Shown here: one piece after another, positions 13,882 to 17,904 of the stretch
Layout: the number at the start of each line of letters is the position of its first letter
How positions within the stretch are numbered: position 1 is the stretch's first letter
From: CAG-217 sp963642245
GTDB taxonomy: Bacteria > Bacillota > Clostridia > Oscillospirales > Acutalibacteraceae
DNA length: 17,904 bases
NCBI GenBank assembly: GCA_963642245.1
Contig: CAVIFY010000045.1
Span: 1 to 17,904 of the forward strand
Direction: 5' to 3'
Notes under the pieces: model-generated
Told to the model about the DNA's origin: nothing
Databases searched by the model: none
The model's input: only the letters and a program-made list of their open reading frames with translations
Position numbers and translations under genes: made by a program

Positions 13882-14643
13882 ATGGGAAAATTTGTGGCAA
13901 TAGGCGGTGGCGAAAACGGCCACCACAACACAAAATATGAAACAGCGCCTTTTGACAAGGAGATCATTCAGCTTACAGGCAAAGCAAGTCCTAATTTTCT
14001 GTTTATCGGTTTAGCCAACAGCCATCCTGATTATTATTTTGAAGTGATGGACGGAATATATCGCGCAAGGTATGGCTGTCATACCGATTATTTGCGATAT
14101 GACGATATTAAAAATCAAAACACCGCAAGCAGTAAAATTAAAAATGCAGATATTATTTATGTCGGCGGCGGAAATACAGCTAAACTGATGAGATTATTTA
14201 GGAAATACGGTATTGATCAAATGCTCGTGGAGGCGTACAACGACGATAAGGTTTTGTGTGGCGTAAGCGCCGGCGGTATTTGTTGGTGCGATTACGGCAA
14301 TTCCGATTCACGAGTTATTTCATCAAATGAAAACAAAATGATTCGGGTAAAAGGGCTTGGATTCATTCATGTTTTATTTGCTCCTCATATTGTAACCGAA
14401 CCCGGCAGGGTGGAATCGGTTAAGCAAATGATGAAAAATACATATAAAATTCCCGCCATTCAACTGGATCATGCAGCGCTGGAAATTGTGGGTGATCAAT
14501 ACAGAATTTTAACAAATGATCATCATTCAGTCGCTCAAAAATGCTATTGGAAAAACGGCAAATACAGAATTGAAAATATAACGGCAACTGAATTCCATGG
14601 TATTGAAGAATTGTATGCAAGGATAATGCAAAACAAAGCGTAG
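13882..14643 (+). CDS. Peptidase S51 / PepE-like (class I glutamine amidotransferase-like fold)
   Basis: A 253-residue cytosolic protein of the S51 family, whose known members include the aspartyl dipeptidase PepE and cyanophycinase. GGGE (8-11), FIGLANSHPDYY, VGGGNTAKL (94-102) and the nucleophile elbow CGVSAGGICW with Ser129 are clear. HAALEIVGDQYRIL and a HH pair follow in the C-terminal half, where catalytic partners are expected. The ATG at 13882 has GGGAG about 12 bases upstream, overlapping the GNAT stop; the spacing is long. Codon use favours A/T third positions, unlike the neighbouring GC-rich operons, suggesting shared acquisition with the GNAT gene. The substrate is not determined. 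It is followed by a strong terminator. Confidence 0.87.
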   Translation: MGKFVAIGGGENGHHNTKYETAPFDKEIIQLTGKASPNFLFIGLANSHPDYYFEVMDGIYRARYGCHTDYLRYDDIKNQNTASSKIKNADIIYVGGGNTAKLMRLFRKYGIDQMLVEAYNDDKVLCGVSAGGICWCDYGNSDSRVISSNENKMIRVKGLGFIHVLFAPHIVTEPGRVESVKQMMKNTYKIPAIQLDHAALEIVGDQYRILTNDHHSVAQKCYWKNGKYRIENITATEFHGIEELYARIMQNKA

Positions 14644-14671
14644 ACCTGGTGTTTGCACTTGTACAACTACA

Positions 14672-14704
14672 AAAAAGGACCTGTTCATTGAACAGGTCCT
14701 TTTT
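14672..14704. terminator. Bidirectional intrinsic terminator between S51 peptidase and atpC
   Basis: A perfect 15-pair stem from AAAAAGGACCTGTTC and its complement around a three-base loop. The run of A on one side and T on the other lets it end both the rightward GNAT-peptidase unit and the leftward ATP synthase operon, whose atpC stop is 12 bases away. Confidence 0.92.
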
Positions 14705-14716
14705 ATAGGCATATAT

Positions 14717-15139
14717 TTATCTGGGATAACGCTTGACGACCCGCAGGCGCTCCATAGCGCGGGCCAGGTTGGCCTGGGAGTGGTGGTACTCCATTTGGCT
14801 GTGGTGCTGGCGCATTTCTTCCTCTGCGCGCTCCTTGGCTTCCTTTGCACGGCGGGCGTCGATCTCATTGGGCAGCTCCGCAGACACGCAAACCAGAGTG
14901 GCCTCATTGTTGACGAACTCCAAAAAGCCGCTGCCCACAAAGGCGTGAATGATCTTGCCCTCGGTGTCCTTAATGCGCATTTCGCCCACTTCCACCGGGG
15001 TAACGCAATTCTCGTGCTGGGCCAGGAAACCCACCTCGCCGCCGTCGATAGCCGGGATCACCAGGGTCTGCGCCCGGCCGTCATAGAACACACGGTTGGA
15101 CGCCACGATTTTCAATTTGAATGTATTGTCTGCACCCAT
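14717..15139 (-). CDS. atpC: ATP synthase F1 epsilon subunit
   Basis: A 140-residue epsilon subunit of the F1 central stalk, which couples rotation and regulates ATP hydrolysis. It has the N-terminal beta-barrel (FKLKIVASNRVFYDGRAQTLVIPAIDGGEVGFLAQHENCVTPVEVGEMRIKD-type layout, with the conserved G-x-x-GFL-x-xH region) and a C-terminal helical hairpin rich in Glu, Arg and Ala (about 88-132). A near-perfect AAGGAGGTG stands seven bases before the ATG at 15139. The gene is 24 bases after atpD and is the last of the operon. Confidence 0.96.
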   Translation of the reverse strand: MGADNTFKLKIVASNRVFYDGRAQTLVIPAIDGGEVGFLAQHENCVTPVEVGEMRIKDTEGKIIHAFVGSGFLEFVNNEATLVCVSAELPNEIDARRAKEAKERAEEEMRQHHSQMEYHHSQANLARAMERLRVVKRYPR

Positions 15140-15163
15140 ACGGGCACCTCCTTGCTACAAGGA

Positions 15164-16552
15164 TCACTTCTGCATTTGCTTGGCCTTTTCCATCACATCG
15201 TCCAGGGTGCCAACATTGAAGAACGCCATCTCCGGCACATCGTCCACCTCGCCGTTGATGATGGCCTTAAAGCCGCGAATAGACTCCTTCAGCGGTACGA
15301 ACACGCCGGGAATACCGGAGAACTGCTCGGCCACATGGAAAGGCTGGGACAGGAACTTCTGGATCTTTCTGGCACGGTAAACGGTGACCTTATCCTCGTC
15401 GGACAGCTCCTCCATACCCAAAATCGCGATAATATCTTGCAGCTCTTTATACTTTTGCAGGTACTCCTGTACCTTACGAGCCACCTCGTAGTGCTCCTCG
15501 CCGACCACATCGGCCTCCAAGATACGAGAGCTGGACTCCAGCGGGTCCACAGCCGGGTAAATACCCTGCTCCACGATCTTTCTGGACAGCACAGTGGTGG
15601 CGTCCAAATGGGCAAAGGTGGTGGCCGGTGCCGGGTCGGTCAAGTCGTCCGCAGGCACATACACAGCCTGTACGGAGGTGATAGACCCGTTCTTGGTGGA
15701 AGCGATACGCTCCTGCACCTCGCCTACATCCGTTGCCAGGGTGGGCTGGTAACCTACGGCGGAGGGCATACGGCCCAGCAGAGAGGACACCTCGGAACCT
15801 GCCTGTACAAAACGGAAGATGTTATCAATAAACAGCAGCACATCCTGGTGCTCCACATCACGGAAATACTCCGCCATGGTCAGCCCGGTTTCTGCCACAC
15901 GCATACGGGCGCCGGGCGGCTCGTTCATCTGGCCAAAGACCAGGGCCGTCTTTTGCAGCACGCCGCTCTCGCGCATTTCGTTCCACAGATCATTACCCTC
16001 ACGGGAACGCTCGCCTACACCGGTAAAGATGGAGTAGCCGCCGTGCTGGGTGGCTACATTGGTGATCAGCTCCTGGATCAGCACCGTCTTACCTACGCCG
16101 GCGCCGCCGAACAGACCGATCTTACCGCCCTTTTGATAGGGGGTCAGCAGGTCGATGACCTTGATACCGGTCTCCAGGATCTCTACATTCGGGGACTGGT
16201 CCTCAAAGCTGGGGGGCTGCCGGTGAATGCCCCAGTGCTTCTCGCCGCTCAGGTCCTCCAGACCGTCCAGGGTGTCGCCTACCACATTGAACAGGCGGCC
16301 CAGAGTCTTTTGGCCCACAGGCACGGAGATGGAGCTGCCGGTGGCAACCACTTCCATATCCTTGCACAGACCGTCAGATGTTGCCAGCATAATGCAGCGC
16401 ACACAGTTGTTGCCAATGTGCTGGCTCACTTCCATCACCAGGCGCTTGCCGTCCAGCTGCACCTCCAGCGCCTCCTTAATGGCGGGCAGTTCGTCCGGGA
16501 ACGCCACATCCACAACGGGGCCCATGATCTGAATGATTTTGCCCTTATTCAT
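15164..16552 (-). CDS. atpD: ATP synthase F1 beta subunit
   Basis: The catalytic nucleotide-binding subunit, 462 residues, normal for the family. Walker A is GGAGVGKT (149-156), followed by GERSREGNDLW (180-190) with the catalytic Glu, Walker B LLFIDNIFRF, and the signature PAPATTFAHLDATTVLSR. The loop contacting gamma reads EELSDED, a conservative variant of DELSEED. LATDVGEVQERI stands where many homologues have an EMG motif, a mild variant. GGAGG lies eight bases before the ATG at 16552. It is 17 bases after atpG. Confidence 0.98.
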   Translation of the reverse strand: MNKGKIIQIMGPVVDVAFPDELPAIKEALEVQLDGKRLVMEVSQHIGNNCVRCIMLATSDGLCKDMEVVATGSSISVPVGQKTLGRLFNVVGDTLDGLEDLSGEKHWGIHRQPPSFEDQSPNVEILETGIKVIDLLTPYQKGGKIGLFGGAGVGKTVLIQELITNVATQHGGYSIFTGVGERSREGNDLWNEMRESGVLQKTALVFGQMNEPPGARMRVAETGLTMAEYFRDVEHQDVLLFIDNIFRFVQAGSEVSSLLGRMPSAVGYQPTLATDVGEVQERIASTKNGSITSVQAVYVPADDLTDPAPATTFAHLDATTVLSRKIVEQGIYPAVDPLESSSRILEADVVGEEHYEVARKVQEYLQKYKELQDIIAILGMEELSDEDKVTVYRARKIQKFLSQPFHVAEQFSGIPGVFVPLKESIRGFKAIINGEVDDVPEMAFFNVGTLDDVMEKAKQMQK

Positions 16553-16569
16553 AGGATTGCCTCCGATTG

Positions 16570-17466
16570 TTAGTCAGTTTTCTTCTTTTGCGCCTTGGCG
16601 CCGGCGATCACTTCTGTGATCTCCTGGGTAATGGCAGACTGCCTTGCCCGGTTATAATCAATAGTCAGCTGATTGAGCATATCCTTGGCCGCGTTGGTGG
16701 CCGTCTGCATGGCGGTCATACGGGCGTTATGCTCGGAGCAATAGGACTCCACCAGCGCGCCGTACACAAACCCGGCCACATAGTTGGGCACAATGTGCTC
16801 AAACACATCGTCCGGCGACGGCAAAAACGCCACCTGATCGTAATACTTTCGATCCCGGTGCACAGAGATCCGCTCCTGCTCCAAAGGCAGCAGACGGTGG
16901 CACTCGGCCTGCACATTCAGGGAGTTGATCATCTTGGTATAGATGATATACACCTCGTCCAACTCGCCGCTGACGAACAGCTCCGTCACCTGCTCTGCAA
17001 TGTACCGGGCACGGTTCATATTGGGGTTCTGTGCCGTGTACTTAAAGTCCATGGCAACGGGAATGTTCTTGGTCTCAAAATACCGGCGGCCCACTTCGCC
17101 CACCACAAAGAGCATATTATGGTTCTCGCCCTCTCCGGTGCGGGTGGCCTCCTCGGCGATCTTGATCACATTGTGGTTGTAGGCACCGGCCATGCCCTTG
17201 TCGGCGGTGACCACAATATAGCCTTTTTTTCGATCCTCCGGCGCCAGATCCGACCGCTGGTCAAAAAAGCGGTTACCGGCGTCCGGCGACTCCATCAGGA
17301 TCTTGGCCAAAGCGTCCTGCATGGTGAAGAAATACGGCTCCGTATTCTTCAGGTCCGTTCTGGCCTTAGAGAGCTTGGAGGACGAGATCATATACATGGC
17401 GTTGGTGATCTTCATGGTGTCCTGAATGCTCTTCATCCGGCTTTGGATCTCTCTTGCATTAGCCAT
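16570..17466 (-). CDS. atpG: ATP synthase F1 gamma subunit
   Basis: The rotating central shaft of F1, 298 residues. The N-terminal helix MANAREIQSRMKSIQDTMKITNAMYMISSSKL carries the conserved KI-x-NAM region; the middle has YIVVTADKGMAGAYNHNVI, and the C-terminal helix has ARMTAMQTATNAAKDMLNQLTIDYNRARQSAITQEITEVIAGA, the family hallmark. The ATG at 17466 overlaps the end of atpA by eight bases, with AAGGT upstream, so translation is coupled. Confidence 0.97.
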   Translation of the reverse strand: MANAREIQSRMKSIQDTMKITNAMYMISSSKLSKARTDLKNTEPYFFTMQDALAKILMESPDAGNRFFDQRSDLAPEDRKKGYIVVTADKGMAGAYNHNVIKIAEEATRTGEGENHNMLFVVGEVGRRYFETKNIPVAMDFKYTAQNPNMNRARYIAEQVTELFVSGELDEVYIIYTKMINSLNVQAECHRLLPLEQERISVHRDRKYYDQVAFLPSPDDVFEHIVPNYVAGFVYGALVESYCSEHNARMTAMQTATNAAKDMLNQLTIDYNRARQSAITQEITEVIAGAKAQKKKTD

Positions 17467-17904
17467 GGTTTACCTTCTTATATTCATCGGTTGCGGCCAG
17501 GATCTGCTCCCGCAGTTCATCGGTAAGCACCTGGTCCTTCTCAATGGTAGCCACCAGCTCCGGGTACTTGGCATTCACGAACTCCAGCAGTCCGGTCTGG
17601 AATGCTTTGATCTCCCTGGGCTCCACATCCATAAACTTATGGCCGATGGCTGCCACCAGGGACACCACCATATCCGACAGGGACAACGGGTGGCACAGGG
17701 GCTGCTTTAACAGCTCCATCAGGCCCTTGCCATAGGTCAGGCTGGCCTTGGTCTCATCGTCCAGATCGGAGGAGAACTGGGTAAACACTTCCATCTCACG
17801 GAACTGGGCCAGGTCGATACGCAGAGAACCGGCGGCCTTCTTCATGGCCTTGGTCTGGGCTGCGCCGCCTACACGGGATACGGACAAACCTACATTCACA
17901 GCCG
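17459..17904 (-). CDS. atpA: ATP synthase F1 alpha subunit, C-terminal part (cut by right edge)
   Basis: The last 147-148 residues of the non-catalytic alpha subunit. The reading frame is open at base 17904. NVGLSVSRVGGAAQTKAMKK carries the SVSRVGG nucleotide-site motif with the conserved Arg, followed by the C-terminal helical bundle (LDLAQF-type segment, here RIDLAQFREMEVFTQFSSDLD). No real start is visible; an internal GTG at 17899 is not a start. Gene order alpha-gamma-beta-epsilon is the standard one, so delta and the F0 genes should lie to the right. Confidence 0.97.
   Translation of the reverse strand, partial: AVNVGLSVSRVGGAAQTKAMKKAAGSLRIDLAQFREMEVFTQFSSDLDDETKASLTYGKGLMELLKQPLCHPLSLSDMVVSLVAAIGHKFMDVEPREIKAFQTGLLEFVNAKYPELVATIEKDQVLTDELREQILAATDEYKKVNHG

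Noticed and set aside
14780..16573. 597-codon open frame on the + strand
   Set aside because: Antisense to atpC and atpD, which are highly conserved; no start context and a shadow-type composition.
17459..17466. Eight-base overlap of atpA and atpG as an anomaly
   Set aside because: Short overlaps between ATP synthase genes are common and fit translational coupling.
16567..17526. 319-codon open frame on the + strand
   Set aside because: Antisense to atpG and the end of atpA; a shadow.
1..17904. tRNA, rRNA or riboswitch genes
   Set aside because: I looked in the gaps and saw no cloverleaf, rRNA core or recognisable riboswitch; all sizeable gaps are explained by promoters, repeats or terminators.

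Overview
The window reads as a draft-genome stretch from a moderately GC-rich anaerobic Firmicute, most likely Clostridia of the Oscillospiraceae/Ruminococcaceae type. The reasons are: a FeoA-FeoA-FeoB iron transporter under a short DtxR-type regulator; a TSCPD-domain small protein; a secreted CAP protein with a KCSVCGK linker plus Ig-like and fibronectin-like repeats; tandem Gram-positive-style signal peptidases; strong AAGGAG ribosome sites; and clusters of small GC-rich palindromes typical of these genomes. A run of 10 N shows it is an assembled scaffold. The genus is not decided by the sequence.

Layout. (1) 1-3560, iron module: feoB (C-terminus cut by the left edge), two feoA genes, and a divergent DtxR-family regulator. 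Inverted repeats of the form TTAG-N6-CTAA lie on the feo promoter and again just before feoB, and a related TTAG-N1-CTAA lies at the regulator's own start site. Together this reads as an iron-repressed ferrous uptake circuit with autoregulation. (2) 3560-3848: no gene, but a mosaic of hairpin-forming interspersed repeats. (3) 3849-5206: a secreted CAP-domain surface protein with its own promoter, read leftward. (4) 5233-9170, leftward: iolG-iolD-iolE, three consecutive core enzymes of myo-inositol breakdown (inositol to inosose, inosose dehydration, ring opening), with a promoter candidate and a terminator. In pathway order IolE acts before IolD. (5) 9289-13400, rightward: TSCPD protein, a large cytosolic clan-D (GH36-like) glycosidase with a C-terminal LamG-like domain, a type I signal peptidase, and a second signal peptidase carrying an N-terminal zinc ribbon. 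They are closely spaced, probably one transcript, and end at a repeat-derived terminator. (6) 13401-14643: an AT-rich pair, a GNAT acetyltransferase (split by the N gap) and an S51 peptidase, probably acquired. (7) 14672-17904, leftward: the 3' end of the F1 ATP synthase operon, atpA (partial)-atpG-atpD-atpC, closed by a terminator shared with region 6.

The most noteworthy signals are the iron-box architecture including a box and terminator-like hairpin inside the feo operon, the DtxR-like Cys in a minimal MntR-sized regulator, the zinc-ribbon signal peptidase beside its plain paralogue, an acidic insert of about 107 residues in FeoB, and the glycosidase facing the inositol operon. None is demonstrably a wholly new system from sequence alone.
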